Part shown: one piece after another, positions 48,971-59,870 of the stretch
Position numbering within the stretch: the first letter of the stretch is position 1
Layout: every line of letters starts with the position of its first letter
Origin: Streptococcus sanguinis
GTDB lineage: Bacteria > Bacillota > Bacilli > Lactobacillales > Streptococcaceae
Direction: 5' to 3'
Length of the DNA stretch: 64,000 nt
Assembly (NCBI RefSeq): GCF_001078705.1
Contig: NZ_CDMW01000001.1
Location: 191,106 to 255,105, forward strand
Notes under the pieces: generated by a model
What the model was told of the DNA's origin: nothing
The model's database searches: none
The model's input: the letters and a program-made list of their open reading frames with translations, nothing else
Made by a program: the position numbers and the translations under genes

Positions 48971-49615
48971 ATGAAAATACAAACCTATGACTCGACTTAT
49001 GAGAAAAGTTGGGTTTATACAAAGGCTTTGAGTTATCTCTTTTCGCCTTTCTTTGATGATATGAGCCGCAGCAAGGATGAGTTTACTGAAGAGCCTTACC
49101 AAGATTCGATTGAGCTCATAGCAGTGGAAGATGATCAGGTTGTAGGGCTTCTAGATATTGGGATTTACACCGAAGAAGCAAGTCATTCTTATCCGTATTA
49201 TCCGGGAGAAAAGATAGCCTACTTTGCTAATCTGGCTGTCCATCCTGATTTTCAGAATCAAGGGATAGCTAATCAACTCTTTCAAAGTGCTTGGGAGAAA
49301 CTGCAAGAAAAGAATGTTGAGGCCTTGATCATCTTTACCAGAGACGGAGAACAAGCAAATCACCTCTATCAGAAGTGGGGCGGCAAGCTGATTTGTCAAG
49401 ATTATTTAGTTGTCGGACGCCCCAAAGGTCAAACATCGTTTTCTTTCAGTGTTGATAGGAAACAGCAGACAATCTGTCTGACAGATAAGTCGGGAAATTC
49501 CTTAGGCTATTATCAAAGAGAAGGGCATTATATTGTCTCAAGGAAAGAAGATTTCGAGCATTTTGAGATTGATGAACTTTACAAAGAACATACCTATGTC
49601 TTGAAAATCAAATAA
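48971..49615 (+). CDS. GNAT family N-acetyltransferase
   Basis: A 214-residue protein. The acetyl-CoA loop is NLAVHPDFQNQGIANQLFQS (about residues 78-97) and the rest of the fold ends near residue 145; a C-terminal 65-residue extension beginning around KQQTICLTDKSGNS is extra. The substrate is unknown. It begins 10 bp after mutS2 with GAGGCC in front and may be co-transcribed. Confidence 0.85.
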   Translation: MKIQTYDSTYEKSWVYTKALSYLFSPFFDDMSRSKDEFTEEPYQDSIELIAVEDDQVVGLLDIGIYTEEASHSYPYYPGEKIAYFANLAVHPDFQNQGIANQLFQSAWEKLQEKNVEALIIFTRDGEQANHLYQKWGGKLICQDYLVVGRPKGQTSFSFSVDRKQQTICLTDKSGNSLGYYQREGHYIVSRKEDFEHFEIDELYKEHTYVLKIK

Positions 49616-49715
49616 GGCATTGGGAGTTTCAGCGAAGAGATAACAGCAGGTTCTTTTATGAGGGCCTGCTTTTTGCTATAATGTAAGCAGCATAAAGTGT
49701 TTCGGAGGGAAAATA

Positions 49716-51134
49716 ATGAGAATAAAGCATGCATCAGATTCCTGCACGACTATTTTGGTGGGCAAGAATGCCAGTTACGACGGTTCAACCATTGTGGCTC
49801 GTACAGAGGATTCACAAAATGGGGTCTTTACGCCCAAGAAATTTGTCGTAGTGGAGCCACAAGACCAGCCCCGCCATTATCAGTCTGTTTTGACGTCTTT
49901 CGAGATGGATCTGCCGGACAATCCAGTCCGCTATACGGCAGTGCCAGATGCAGTTCCCAAGGATGGAATTTGGGGAGCAGCTGGAATTAACAGCTACAAT
50001 GTTGCTGTCAGCGCAACGGAAACGATTACGACTAATAGCCGCGTACTGGGAGCTGACCCTTTGGTAGAGTCAGGTATCAGCGAGGAAGATATCCTTACGC
50101 TGGTTCTCCCCTATATCAAGACGGCACGAGAAGGAGTTCTTCGCTTAGGGAAAATTCTAGAAGAATACGGCACTTATGAGTCCAATGGAATTGCTATTTC
50201 TGATGTTGATGAGATCTGGTGGCTGGAGACCATTGGCGGCCACCATTGGATGGCGCGGCGCGTGCCTGATGATGTCTATGTGACCAATCCAAATCAGCTG
50301 GGCAGCGATTATTTTGAATTTGACAATCCAGAGCACTTCCTCTGTCATCCAAATCTCAAAAACTTTATCGAGGAAAACCATCTCAATCTGAATTACTCAG
50401 ATGAGGGCTTCAATCCACGCTATGCTTTTGGCAGCCAGAAGGATAAGGATCGCCATTACAATACGCCGCGAGCTTGGGATATCCAGCGTTTTCTCAATCC
50501 AGAAGTGGAGCAAGATCCAAGGAGTTTCTTCATTCCATGGTGCCGCAAGCCATACCGCAAGATTACGATCGAAGATGTCAAGTATGTCCTGAGCAGTCAC
50601 TATCAGGATTCGCCTTATGATCCTTATGGAGCAGAGGGAGATTACCACAGCAGACGAGCCTTCCGGACTATTGGGATCAATCGGACCAGTCAGACAGCTA
50701 TCTTGCAGCTGCGCCCTAATCAACCGCAGGAAACGACTGGGATCCAATGGCTATCCTACGGCTCTATGCCTTACAATACAGCCGTTCCTTTCTTTACTCA
50801 AGTCTCGACAACACCAGACTACTTTGCCAACACGACGGACAAGGTTTCGACAGATTCTTTCTACTGGGCCAATCGACTGATTGCTGGGCTAGCTGATGCT
50901 CATTTTAGCAGTCATGTCGGAGACTTGGATGATTATCAGGAAAAGACCATGGCTTGGGGTCATGAAATGATTGGTCGGGTAGACCGAGCTCTGGCCAAGG
51001 GCGAGGATGTGGACTTTGAAGCTGAAAATCAAGTCATGAGCGACAAGGTGCAAGAAGCGACAGACCAGCTCTTGGAGAAAGTACTCTTGGATGCCAGCAA
51101 TCTCATGACCAACCATTTCTCACTGAGTGACTAA
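49716..51134 (+). CDS. C69 family dipeptidase (PepD-like)
   Basis: A 472-residue N-terminal nucleophile hydrolase of family C69, related to lactobacillal PepDA. The start [16 protein letters not shown] fits the family, in which a short propeptide is removed to expose the cysteine (residue 10). The segment [15 protein letters not shown] follows. It probably cleaves dipeptides in the cytoplasm, as no signal peptide is seen. CGGAGGG lies before the ATG. It is monocistronic. Confidence 0.88.
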   Translation: MRIKHASDSCTTILVGKNASYDGSTIVARTEDSQNGVFTPKKFVVVEPQDQPRHYQSVLTSFEMDLPDNPVRYTAVPDAVPKDGIWGAAGINSYNVAVSATETITTNSRVLGADPLVESGISEEDILTLVLPYIKTAREGVLRLGKILEEYGTYESNGIAISDVDEIWWLETIGGHHWMARRVPDDVYVTNPNQLGSDYFEFDNPEHFLCHPNLKNFIEENHLNLNYSDEGFNPRYAFGSQKDKDRHYNTPRAWDIQRFLNPEVEQDPRSFFIPWCRKPYRKITIEDVKYVLSSHYQDSPYDPYGAEGDYHSRRAFRTIGINRTSQTAILQLRPNQPQETTGIQWLSYGSMPYNTAVPFFTQVSTTPDYFANTTDKVSTDSFYWANRLIAGLADAHFSSHVGDLDDYQEKTMAWGHEMIGRVDRALAKGEDVDFEAENQVMSDKVQEATDQLLEKVLLDASNLMTNHFSLSD

Positions 51135-51219
51135 GGTCCTATCCGTAGCAAATATTTTTCTTTCTCTTGTTTTTGGTGTAAAATGTTAACAAAAGTAAGC
51201 TATTTAAAGGAGAAGATTT

Positions 51220-51534
51220 ATGGTAGCAGCAGTTACAGATGCAACATTTGCAGAAGAAACAAAAGACGGATTGGTTCTGATTGACTTTTGGGCAACTTGG
51301 TGCGGTCCATGCCGTATGCAGGCACCTATCTTGGAGCAGTTGGCAGGGGAAGTCCATGAGGACGAATTGAAAATCCTTAAAATGGATGTGGATGAAAATC
51401 CGAATACTGCCCGTGAATTTGGCATTATGTCCATTCCGACCCTTCTGTTCAAGAAAGATGGTCAAGTCGTGAAGCAAGTCGCAGGTGTTCATACCAAAGA
51501 CCAGCTCAAGGCTATTATCGCCGAATTAAGCTAA
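51220..51534 (+). CDS. trxA: Thioredoxin
   Basis: A 104-residue thioredoxin that reduces protein disulfides in the cytoplasm. The redox motif WCGPC is at residues 27-31 within DFWATWCGPCRMQAP, and the cis-proline segment is MSIPTLLFKKDGQVV. AAAGGAGAAG precedes the ATG. TAAAAT at 51179-51184 is a plausible -10. A terminator follows closely. Confidence 0.95.
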   Translation: MVAAVTDATFAEETKDGLVLIDFWATWCGPCRMQAPILEQLAGEVHEDELKILKMDVDENPNTAREFGIMSIPTLLFKKDGQVVKQVAGVHTKDQLKAIIAELS

Positions 51535-51536
51535 GC

Positions 51537-51560
51537 AAGAAGCCTCTGGGCTTCTTTTTT
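51537..51560 (+). terminator. Terminator after trxA
   Basis: AAGAAGCC pairs with GGCTTCTT around a short loop and is followed by T6. Confidence 0.85.
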
Positions 51561-51602
51561 GTATCAAAAAACGTTTACATGCTTAAATTTTTTTATAAAA
51601 TA

Positions 51603-51631
51603 TTGACAAAAGGCGAATGTTCTTTTAGAAT
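51603..51631 (+). promoter_or_regulatory. Promoter of the glycine riboswitch leader
   Basis: TTGACA (51603-51608) and TAGAAT (51626-51631) are 17 bp apart, giving a predicted transcript start near 51638 and a leader of about 240 nt. Confidence 0.8.
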
Positions 51632-51669
51632 AATAGAAAATTAATAATCAACACCGAACGAAGTTTTTC

Positions 51670-51812
51670 AGAAAGAGGTAGGCGCCTCTGACTGTGAAAT
51701 GGACGGAACTCTGGAGAGACCATGAATGGCACCGAAGGGGCAAGGCGGTTTAGAACCGCTCAAACTCTCAGGTAAAAGGACAGAGCGAAGAGGTAGGGAT
51801 TTCCCTACTCCA
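51670..51812 (+). ncRNA. Glycine riboswitch (gcvT motif), single aptamer
   Basis: The conserved core of the glycine aptamer is plain: GGACGGAACTCTGGAGAGAC (51701-51720), CACCGAAGGGGCAA (51730-51743), then AAACTCTCAGG and TAAAAGGACAGAG (to 51785). Only one aptamer is seen. It is flanked by hairpins AGAGG/CCTCT (about 51674-51690) and GTAGGGA/TCCCTAC (51793-51808), which may be remnants of the second unit found in tandem forms. An intrinsic terminator follows, so glycine probably switches expression off, as reported for the equivalent streptococcal leader. Confidence 0.9.
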
Positions 51813-51821
51813 GCACATCCA

Positions 51822-51854
51822 GAGTACATGTTTTGCATGTGCTCTTTCTTTTTC
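51822..51854 (+). terminator. Riboswitch-controlled intrinsic terminator
   Basis: GAGTACATG pairs with CATGTGCTC (one mismatch or wobble) around a 5-nt loop and is followed by TTTCTTTTTC, 25 nt before the symporter start. Confidence 0.85.
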
Positions 51855-51878
51855 TCGGTGTGAAAAGGAGCTTATATC

Positions 51879-53216
51879 ATGTTGGAAATATTGAATCGTC
51901 TGGATTCTTTTGTTTGGGGTCCGCCCCTGCTCATTTTGCTAGTTGGTACCGGTATCTATCTTAGTTTGCGTCTGGGCTTGCTGCAGATTTTTCGACTTCC
52001 GCGTGCCTTTCGGCTAATCTTTGTATCAGACGAGGAGCATCAGGGCGATGTCTCTAGCTTTGCGGCTCTCTGTACGGCTCTGGCTGCGACTGTGGGAACG
52101 GGAAATATCATCGGAGTGGCAACGGCCATTAAAACCGGTGGACCGGGGGCACTCTTCTGGATGTGGGTGGCTGCTTTCTTTGGAATGGCGACGAAGTATG
52201 CCGAGGGCCTCTTAGCTATCAAGTACCGCCGCAAGGATGCTCATGGTGCTATGGCGGGCGGTCCCATGCACTATATCTTACTAGGGATGGGAGATAAATG
52301 GCGCCCGCTGGCTATCTTTTTTGCAATAGCTGGTATCTTGGTGGCTCTCTTGGGGATTGGGACCTTTACGCAGGTCAATTCCATCACAGAGGCCATGCAG
52401 AATACCATTCAGCTGCCTCCAGCTGTGACAGCTTCTATCTTGGCTATTTTGGTGGCTCTGGTTATTTTCAGTGGCATCCAGTCTATTGCTCGAGTGTCGA
52501 CCAAGGTTGTGCCCTTTATGGCAGCGATTTATATCTTGGGGACTGTGACTGTCTTAGCGGTCAATCTAGATCGATTGCTGCCAACTCTCCAGCTGGTCTT
52601 TAGCTCAGCTTTTAGTCAGACGGCTGCTGTTGGTGGCTTTGCCGGTGCGACCATTCAGCTGGCCATTCAAAATGGGGTTGCGCGTGGAGTTTTCTCCAAT
52701 GAATCTGGTTTGGGATCAGCGCCCATTGCAGCGGCAGCAGCTCGGACCAAGGAACCGGTAGAACAGGGCTTGATTTCTATGACCGGAACCTTCATCGACA
52801 CCCTGATTATCTGTAGTCTGACAGGATTGACGATTCTAATCACAGGAGTCTGGGATGGCAATCTCAACGGTGTGTCCCTGACTCAGGCCGCCTTTGCGAC
52901 TGTTTTTGCTAATTTTGGTCCGGTCCTGCTTTCAGTCTTTCTGGTCCTGTTTGCCTTTACGACTATCTTGGGCTGGAACTACTATGGTGAGCGCTGCTTT
53001 GAGTTTCTCTTTGGGGTTCGCTATATCCGCGTTTATCGCCTGCTCTTTATCCTGATGATTGTCCTCGGTGGTTTTGTAGGATTGGAAGCTGTCTGGATTA
53101 TTGCAGATATTGTCAATGCCCTCATGGCCTTGCCGAACTTAATTGCTCTTCTGGCGCTCTCTCCTATTGTTATCAGTGAAACAAAGAAATACTTTGACAA
53201 GCATCGAAAGAACTAA
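51879..53216 (+). CDS. Alanine/glycine:cation symporter (AGCS family)
   Basis: A 445-residue sodium-coupled amino acid symporter with about ten membrane segments. GTGNIIGVATAIKTGGPGALFWMW and the later GVFSNESGLGSAPIAAAAA are AGCS signatures. The glycine riboswitch upstream makes glycine the likely physiological substrate or effector: high internal glycine would stop synthesis of the importer. AAAAGGAGC precedes the ATG. It stands alone and ends in a terminator shared with sstT. Confidence 0.93.
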   Translation: MLEILNRLDSFVWGPPLLILLVGTGIYLSLRLGLLQIFRLPRAFRLIFVSDEEHQGDVSSFAALCTALAATVGTGNIIGVATAIKTGGPGALFWMWVAAFFGMATKYAEGLLAIKYRRKDAHGAMAGGPMHYILLGMGDKWRPLAIFFAIAGILVALLGIGTFTQVNSITEAMQNTIQLPPAVTASILAILVALVIFSGIQSIARVSTKVVPFMAAIYILGTVTVLAVNLDRLLPTLQLVFSSAFSQTAAVGGFAGATIQLAIQNGVARGVFSNESGLGSAPIAAAAARTKEPVEQGLISMTGTFIDTLIICSLTGLTILITGVWDGNLNGVSLTQAAFATVFANFGPVLLSVFLVLFAFTTILGWNYYGERCFEFLFGVRYIRVYRLLFILMIVLGGFVGLEAVWIIADIVNALMALPNLIALLALSPIVISETKKYFDKHRKN

Positions 53217-53227
53217 TCTTCGCACAT

Positions 53228-53274
53228 AAAAAAGCCTCTAGCTTTCCGTAATGATGGAAGTCTAGAGGTTTTTT
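53228..53274. terminator. Bidirectional terminator between the symporter gene and sstT
   Basis: GCCTCTAG and CTTTCC pair with GGAAG and CTAGAGG, with A5 and T6 flanks. Confidence 0.85.
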
Positions 53275-53281
53275 GTCGAAA

Positions 53282-54499
53282 TTAATAGCGTTTTTCTTTT
53301 GGCCAGCTGCTCATCTCGGCCACAGCTGTAAAGAGAACATCTGTAGAAGAGTTGAGGGCTGTCTCGCAGGAGTCCTGAATGACACCGATAACGAAGCCGA
53401 CGCTGACTACCTGCATAGCCAAATCATTGGAAATCCCAAAGAGGCTGCAGGCGACCGGAATGAGCAGGAGAGAACCGCCAGCTACGCCGGAAGCCCCGCA
53501 GGCAGAAATTGCCGCTACAATACTGAGAACTAGAGCTGTGCCAAAGTCAACCCGGATACCCAGCGTGTTGACAGCAGCCAAGGTCAGGGTGTTGATAGTG
53601 ATGGCAGCTCCTGCCATGTTGATAGTGGCTCCCAGAGGAATAGAGACCGAGTAGGTCTCTGGATTGAGCCCCAGATCCCGACAGAGTTTCATATTGACGG
53701 GGATGTTTGCCGAAGAGCTGCGCGTGAAAAAGGCAGTTACGCCACTGACTCGTAGACAGCGCCAGACCAAGGGATAGGGATTTTTCCGCAGCATGATAAA
53801 GGTAATCAAAGGATTGATAATCAGAGCGACAATCAGCATGCTGGTTATCAAGGCCAGCAACAGGATACCATAGCTTTTTAGAGCCTGAAAGCCCTTGCCG
53901 GAAATGGTCGTGTAGACCAGACCAAGAATCCCAAGAGGGGCTAGGTTGATAATCCACTCGACAATCTTAGAAGTAATATCTGCCAAGGTTTGCAGCAGTT
54001 CCTTGCTGTGGTGGCTGGCTTCCCGCATGGCAATTCCAAAGATGACAGCCCAGGACAGGATACCAATGTAGTTAGCGGTGATGAGGGCGTTGACGGGATT
54101 GTCCACCAGCTGAAGCAGAAGATTGCTGAGGACTTGTCCGATTCCATCTGGCGGAGAAACCTTTTGGGAGGACGAAGCCAACTCTATACTAATGGGAAAG
54201 AAGAAGTTGACTAGGACCGCTACCAAGGCCGCCGCAAAGGTTCCTAGGAGGTAGAGTAAGATGACTGTCTTCATATTGCTCTTTTGCCCTTTCTGCTGCT
54301 GAGACAGGGCGTTTGCCACCAGAGCAAAGACTAGGAGTGGAGCGATGGCCTTGAGGCTGCCAACGAAGATTTGACCCAGAAGTCCTATGGCTTGTGCTTG
54401 GGGGAAGATGATAGCCAGCAGGACACCAATGCCAATCCCGATGGAAATCCGCTTGATTAGATTGGTTTTATTCCAAATGGTGATGAAGCGATGGAGCAT
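53282..54499 (-). CDS. sstT: Serine/threonine:sodium symporter SstT
   Basis: A 405-residue DAACS-family transporter. The serine-rich re-entrant motif [15 protein letters not shown], the sequence [17 protein letters not shown] and the late [16 protein letters not shown] match SstT. About eight membrane helices and two hairpins are expected. AAGGAAC precedes the ATG. It faces the glycine symporter gene convergently, so two sodium-linked amino acid carriers are neighbours without shared control. Confidence 0.93.
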   Translation of the reverse strand: MLHRFITIWNKTNLIKRISIGIGIGVLLAIIFPQAQAIGLLGQIFVGSLKAIAPLLVFALVANALSQQQKGQKSNMKTVILLYLLGTFAAALVAVLVNFFFPISIELASSSQKVSPPDGIGQVLSNLLLQLVDNPVNALITANYIGILSWAVIFGIAMREASHHSKELLQTLADITSKIVEWIINLAPLGILGLVYTTISGKGFQALKSYGILLLALITSMLIVALIINPLITFIMLRKNPYPLVWRCLRVSGVTAFFTRSSSANIPVNMKLCRDLGLNPETYSVSIPLGATINMAGAAITINTLTLAAVNTLGIRVDFGTALVLSIVAAISACGASGVAGGSLLLIPVACSLFGISNDLAMQVVSVGFVIGVIQDSCETALNSSTDVLFTAVAEMSSWPKEKRY

Positions 54500-54642
54500 G
54501 TAAGTTCCTTTCTTGTCTTAGATACTTATTTCATTATACGATAGAAAGGGGGTGAAAGCAACGCTAGGTCGGACTAACCATTCTATGTCTGCGCTGATTG
54601 GTCTTTGTGGTATAATGGTAGTAATCTTTTTGGAGGTAGCCT

Positions 54643-55506
54643 ATGTCTAAGACCGGAAATGTCTTTTCCCGCTATATCCAGCAGTTTGACTGGAGCAAGA
54701 TTGCAGATAACCTTTTTTCCAAGCTGGTCTCTTTACTTCTGCTTTTTATCTTATTTTACATCATTAAGAAAATCCTGCATTTGTCAGTGACCAAAATCAT
54801 TGCCCCCTCTCTTAAGCTATCCAAGCAGGATGTAGCCAGACAGAAAACCATTACCCGTCTGATTGAGAATCTGCTTAATTATGTCTTGTATTTCCTCTTG
54901 ATTTACTGGGTTTTATCCATCTTGGGGCTGCCGGTTTCCAGCCTTTTGGCTGGTGCAGGGATTGCCGGGGTGGCCATCGGGATGGGAGCCCAGGGCTTCC
55001 TGTCGGATCTGGTCAATGGCTTCTTTATCCTTCTCGAGCGACAGTTAGATGTCGGTGACAATGTTCGCCTGACTAACGGTCCTATCAACATCGCTGGAAC
55101 AGTAATCAGTGTTGGGATTCGGACGACGCAGGTACGGGACGCGGATGGAACGCTTCATTTTGTTCCAAACCGCAATATCATGGTTGTCAGCAATCTGTCT
55201 CGAGGAGATATGCGGGTCTTGATTGACATTCCTATTTATGCCCAGACGGATTTGGACGAGATTTACCGCATCATTGCCAAGGTCAATGAAGAAGCCGTGC
55301 CAGAACATCCAGAGATTCTCAAGGAACCGAATATCTTGGGTCCGCAGATGGCTTCAAATGGTCAGTTTAACTTCCGTATCAGCATGATAGTGCAGGGAGG
55401 TATGCAGATTGCTATTTACCATATCTTCTACCGTCTTTACCATGAAGCGCTTTTGCGAGAGGGGATTGAACTCCCAACGCTTGGGCCTCTTACAAAAGGC
55501 GAGTAA
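54643..55506 (+). CDS. MscS family mechanosensitive channel
   Basis: A 287-residue small-conductance mechanosensitive channel. Three membrane segments lie before residue 130; the pore helix is GAGIAGVAIGMGAQGFLSDL, with the glycine/alanine packing typical of MscS. The cytoplasmic beta domain follows (GDNVRLTNGPINIAGTVIS). It protects against osmotic down-shock. TGGAGG precedes the ATG; TATAAT at 54611-54616 is a likely -10. The next gene starts 21 bp later. Confidence 0.92.
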   Translation: MSKTGNVFSRYIQQFDWSKIADNLFSKLVSLLLLFILFYIIKKILHLSVTKIIAPSLKLSKQDVARQKTITRLIENLLNYVLYFLLIYWVLSILGLPVSSLLAGAGIAGVAIGMGAQGFLSDLVNGFFILLERQLDVGDNVRLTNGPINIAGTVISVGIRTTQVRDADGTLHFVPNRNIMVVSNLSRGDMRVLIDIPIYAQTDLDEIYRIIAKVNEEAVPEHPEILKEPNILGPQMASNGQFNFRISMIVQGGMQIAIYHIFYRLYHEALLREGIELPTLGPLTKGE

Positions 55507-55527
55507 TTATTGATTAGAAAGGTCCAT

Positions 55528-56157
55528 ATGAATCAGCGAATTCAGCATGAGATTGTCAGTGAGGACAATCTTGTTTACCGTTTAAAACGTCCTCTCCACA
55601 AGCAGGGGCTCTTTTGGGCAGCTCTGGTGTCTGGTATTATCATCTTTCTTCTGGCCTTGCTCAGCATTCTCCTCGTCATCACTACGATTGGCCTCATGGA
55701 GGAAAATGACCATCTCAAGTCCCTCACAGGCTACCATAACTCGCCTTTAGAGTCCTATAACAGCCATGCTTTTGAAAAAACAGTTGAATTTTCCAGTGGA
55801 CTTAAGGTGACAGTTCATTCGGCAGTGGAAGACAGCAAGAGAGTCATGAGCGATGAGTCAACAGGAGTAGCTGTCGTTGCGACTATCACGGTTGAAAATA
55901 CTTCTAAAAAGCCTATTCTGGTCAGTCCTTATGACTTTGGACTATATGACAAGAAGGAAAATGTCTATATTTTGGATGGCTCAACCTTTGACAATACACA
56001 AATCGGCACCAATCTGGCGCCAGGCAAGTCCATCCGCTTTGACTTGGTATTTGACGGGGAAGGCGGCGATGAGGATACTTATACCGTGACCTACGAAAAT
56101 GCTAAGTGGCAAAAGGAGAAAAACAAGCCAAAGCAAGAGAAAAAGAAGGAGCAATAG
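55528..56157 (+). CDS. Membrane-anchored protein with DUF4352-like domain
   Basis: A 209-residue protein with a short cytoplasmic start, one membrane segment (about residues 28-56, ALVSGIIIFLLALLSILLVI) and an extracellular Ig-like part. VEFSSGLKVTVHSAVEDSKR and later NLAPGKSIRFDLVFDG resemble DUF4352 domains; the function is unknown. The C-terminus is a lysine-rich tail. A TTG start at 55510 is possible, but the ATG at 55528 follows GAAAGG. It is probably co-transcribed with the MscS gene. Confidence 0.75.
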   Translation: MNQRIQHEIVSEDNLVYRLKRPLHKQGLFWAALVSGIIIFLLALLSILLVITTIGLMEENDHLKSLTGYHNSPLESYNSHAFEKTVEFSSGLKVTVHSAVEDSKRVMSDESTGVAVVATITVENTSKKPILVSPYDFGLYDKKENVYILDGSTFDNTQIGTNLAPGKSIRFDLVFDGEGGDEDTYTVTYENAKWQKEKNKPKQEKKKEQ

Positions 56158-56243
56158 GGAATATTATCCCATCACATTAACACCTTTGCTACTTTCCTCA
56201 CTAGATTTGAAAGTGGAGGCAGCAAACTGTATAGATAAAAGAG

Positions 56244-56273
56244 GATTTGAGGCGAAAGTTTCAAATCTTTTTC
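56244..56273 (+). terminator. Terminator after the DUF4352-like gene
   Basis: GATTTGA pairs with TCAAATC and is followed by TTTTTC. It sits about 90 bp after the stop; a TATACT at 56299-56304 behind it may start the next transcript. Confidence 0.7.
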
Positions 56274-56330
56274 TTGATTCTGACCTTAGAGGAGGGTGTA
56301 TACTGGTGAAAATTAGAAAAGGAGATTACC

Positions 56331-57233
56331 ATGCAAGTCAATATCATTCGTTCTGATAAAGTTTATCAAGAGATGCTCGAGCTGTCTTTAGAAAAGAGAG
56401 AAGGTTGTTTTCGGGCTAAGATTTTAGCACCTTTTGCAACAAAATATCAAACACAACACATTCCTCTGAAAGCGAAGTATCCCGGAGGATTTGATGCTTT
56501 GTTCCTACTTGGCTTTATGAATCAGCTACCCAGCACTCTGTCAGAAAAGGATAGACCGGCTATTGATGCTCTTAGCTCTGATCAACTCTGGCAAAATTGT
56601 CAAGATACCATCAAGAGGAGTATCGGTTTTTTCGAGCAGGCTGGCTATGACTTAGAGGTTGAGGATTACTATTTTACTATTTTGTTGGGCAACCCAGAAA
56701 AATCTATGCTACAGCTTAATAAGGGTTACAGTGGAGATGGAGGAATTCCCGGCTACCTCATGCTTAGTCTGCTACCAAATGACTATACTTTACCACGAGT
56801 GCAGGCGGCGCTGGCCCACGAGTGCAATCATAATGTCCGCTTCCAATTTATCAAATGGAACCAGCAGACGACATTAGCAGACTGGTTAGTCAGTGAAGGA
56901 TTGGCAGAGTCTTTTGCTGCTGAACTCTATGGCAAAGAGCTCATTGGACCTTGGGTCACTTCAACTAGTTCCGAGCAGTTAGAAGAGATTAAGACCATCA
57001 TCTCAAGTCAGCTTCAGCTAACGGGGATGGCGGAAATGGCTCCTTATCTCTACGGTGATGAAATCGCTGAGATTCAAGGTCAAATACCGGTTGGAATGCC
57101 CTATGCTGCAGGCTATGCTTATGGCTATCATCTGATACAAGCTTATCTAAAAAAGACTGGCAGGAGCATTATTGAGGCTACGGTGACACCAACGGCAGAG
57201 ATTTTAGAGGCGACTAAAGACTTTTGGAAATGA
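56331..57233 (+). CDS. DUF2268 family putative zinc metalloprotease
   Basis: A 300-residue protein. A gluzincin-like active site is visible: HECNH (HExxH form) in ALAHECNHNVRF, with a downstream acidic residue in VSEGLAESFAAELYG. This matches the YjaZ/DUF2268 predicted Zn-dependent proteases. No signal peptide is present, so it should be cytoplasmic. AAAAGGAG precedes the ATG. Biological substrates are not known for the family. Confidence 0.82.
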   Translation: MQVNIIRSDKVYQEMLELSLEKREGCFRAKILAPFATKYQTQHIPLKAKYPGGFDALFLLGFMNQLPSTLSEKDRPAIDALSSDQLWQNCQDTIKRSIGFFEQAGYDLEVEDYYFTILLGNPEKSMLQLNKGYSGDGGIPGYLMLSLLPNDYTLPRVQAALAHECNHNVRFQFIKWNQQTTLADWLVSEGLAESFAAELYGKELIGPWVTSTSSEQLEEIKTIISSQLQLTGMAEMAPYLYGDEIAEIQGQIPVGMPYAAGYAYGYHLIQAYLKKTGRSIIEATVTPTAEILEATKDFWK

Positions 57234-57295
57234 CACTTTTGCTTGAAAATCTACCAGAACCTGATATAATGTAGGTGATTTCTGGAGGTATCAGT

Positions 57296-57664
57296 ATGCA
57301 TTATAAAAGAATTGAATTAAAAGTCACAAATCAAGGTATCCATGAGCGCAAGATTTTTCAAGGTGTTAAAATTTTCAGCCGCAGCAAGCTCTCCAAAGAT
57401 CAGAAAAGCATTCTGACGCAGAAGATTTACCTGACACCGAAGCAAAACATTGTTTACTATCAACGGACAGATGTCAACTATGACCAGAACTGGCATCATA
57501 ATAAGGACTATTATGAACTAACTTATGGCCAGTTGGACAGAGAAACTGTCTTTAAGGTTTGTCAAGATTTTGACGAACTAAGTCCTTTCCTGGAGAATGA
57601 GCTGTTAGAGAAGCTAAAAGAAAAGCAGGCATCAGGCAAATTTTTTGAAAAATTAGATATATAA
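57296..57664 (+). CDS. Small EXLDI-type protein
   Basis: A 122-residue soluble protein starting MHYKRIELKVTNQGIHERKI and ending in FEKLDI, the E-x-L-D-I end that names the EXLDI family. No catalytic motif is known. The ATG at 57296 follows TGGAGG; the frame is open to 57275 without a ribosome site. TATAAT at 57264-57269 is a plausible -10. It is followed by a strong terminator. Confidence 0.65.
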   Translation: MHYKRIELKVTNQGIHERKIFQGVKIFSRSKLSKDQKSILTQKIYLTPKQNIVYYQRTDVNYDQNWHHNKDYYELTYGQLDRETVFKVCQDFDELSPFLENELLEKLKEKQASGKFFEKLDI

Positions 57665-57698
57665 AAATCCGGCTGCTTTTATAAGCAGTCGGATTTAT
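57665..57698. terminator. Terminator after the EXLDI-type gene
   Basis: AAATCCGGCTGCTT pairs with AAGCAGTCGGATTT around TTAT; it can act in both directions. Confidence 0.85.
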
Positions 57699-57714
57699 TC
57701 TAGTTTGATAGTGC

Positions 57715-57879
57715 TTAGACAATACCTTGCGCAATCATAGCATTTGCTACGTTTTCGAAGGCAGCGATATTAGCACCAGCCAGGTAGTCTTTGCCAAGTC
57801 CGTAAGTTTCAGCGGTAGTTTTAGCTGTGTTGAGGATGTTGGTCAGGATGTCCTTGAGACGGACAGAGTATACTGGCAT
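57715..57879 (-). pseudogene. Second copy of the gdhA 3' end (fragment)
   Basis: On the minus strand this reads [20 protein letters not shown] and onward to [15 protein letters not shown] and a stop, the last 50 or so residues of glutamate dehydrogenase. It aligns with 58399-58543 at a constant offset of 682 bp, with about 11 mismatches in 143 nt by eye; the region nearest the stop is almost identical. It begins immediately after the acetyltransferase stop codon and has no recognisable ribosome site. It is a duplication scar, not a working gene. Confidence 0.9.
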
Positions 57880-58365
57880 CTATTCATCTGGTAAGAGAGA
57901 TTTTATCATCCAGATATTCATAGCTGGGTGGCCAGCAGCGTTAGAAAGCGGTTGTTTCAATGATGTAAAACCATAGTGTTGATAGACAGCTACGGCCGTA
58001 GCTAGTTTAGTAGTGGTTTCTAGATAAAGCTGTTCATAACCTGCTAGGCGGGCTTCTTGGAATATCTGCTTTATCAGCCGACTGGAATAACCTTTGCCAC
58101 GACTGTTTTTAGTGACATACAGTTTTTGTAATTCGGCAATCTTATCAGACACAGGTGCAAAGCCACCACAGCCAACGAGCTGTCCTTCATCTTCCAGAAC
58201 AAAGTAAGCTGCCCTTTCTTGATGTTGATAATAGTCGGCCAAATGATCTAGATGAGAATCAAAGTAGACAGTTCCTGGTTTGTCAAGCCCGAATTCTTCT
58301 AGGCTGACTCGAATGAGCTGCGCAACAGCTGGATTGTCTCTCACTTCCATTGGCCGTAAGTTCAT
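57880..58365 (-). CDS. GNAT family N-acetyltransferase between two gdhA ends
   Basis: A 161-residue acetyltransferase. MNLRPMEVRDNPAVAQLIRV opens the fold; the acetyl-CoA loop is VTKNSRGKGYSSRLIKQIF (about residues 89-107), and the end has YQHYGFTSLKQPL. The substrate is unknown. TCGGAGGACAAATC precedes the ATG on the minus strand. It lies 31 bp downstream of gdhA and is followed by a second copy of the gdhA 3' end, so it was probably inserted together with that fragment. Confidence 0.87.
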   Translation of the reverse strand: MNLRPMEVRDNPAVAQLIRVSLEEFGLDKPGTVYFDSHLDHLADYYQHQERAAYFVLEDEGQLVGCGGFAPVSDKIAELQKLYVTKNSRGKGYSSRLIKQIFQEARLAGYEQLYLETTTKLATAVAVYQHYGFTSLKQPLSNAAGHPAMNIWMIKSLLPDE

Positions 58366-58396
58366 GATTTGTCCTCCGATAGGATGTATCGACTAG

Positions 58397-59746
<1,350 letters not shown>

Positions 59747-59847
59747 TCATTCTCCTTTAAATAAAATAGTAAAGCATCCTGTCGGAAGCTGCTTGCAACT
59801 TGTGTGACGAGGATGTATTTAAATCTTTAAAACAGGCATCTTTTAAA

Positions 59848-59864
59848 TGTCATATTTTATTACA
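59848..59864. promoter_or_regulatory. GlnR operator of gdhA
   Basis: TGTCA, seven bases, then TTACA matches TGTNA-N7-TNACA exactly. It lies just downstream of the gdhA -10, over the expected transcript start, which suits repression. Confidence 0.82.
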
Positions 59865-59870
59865 TGGAAC

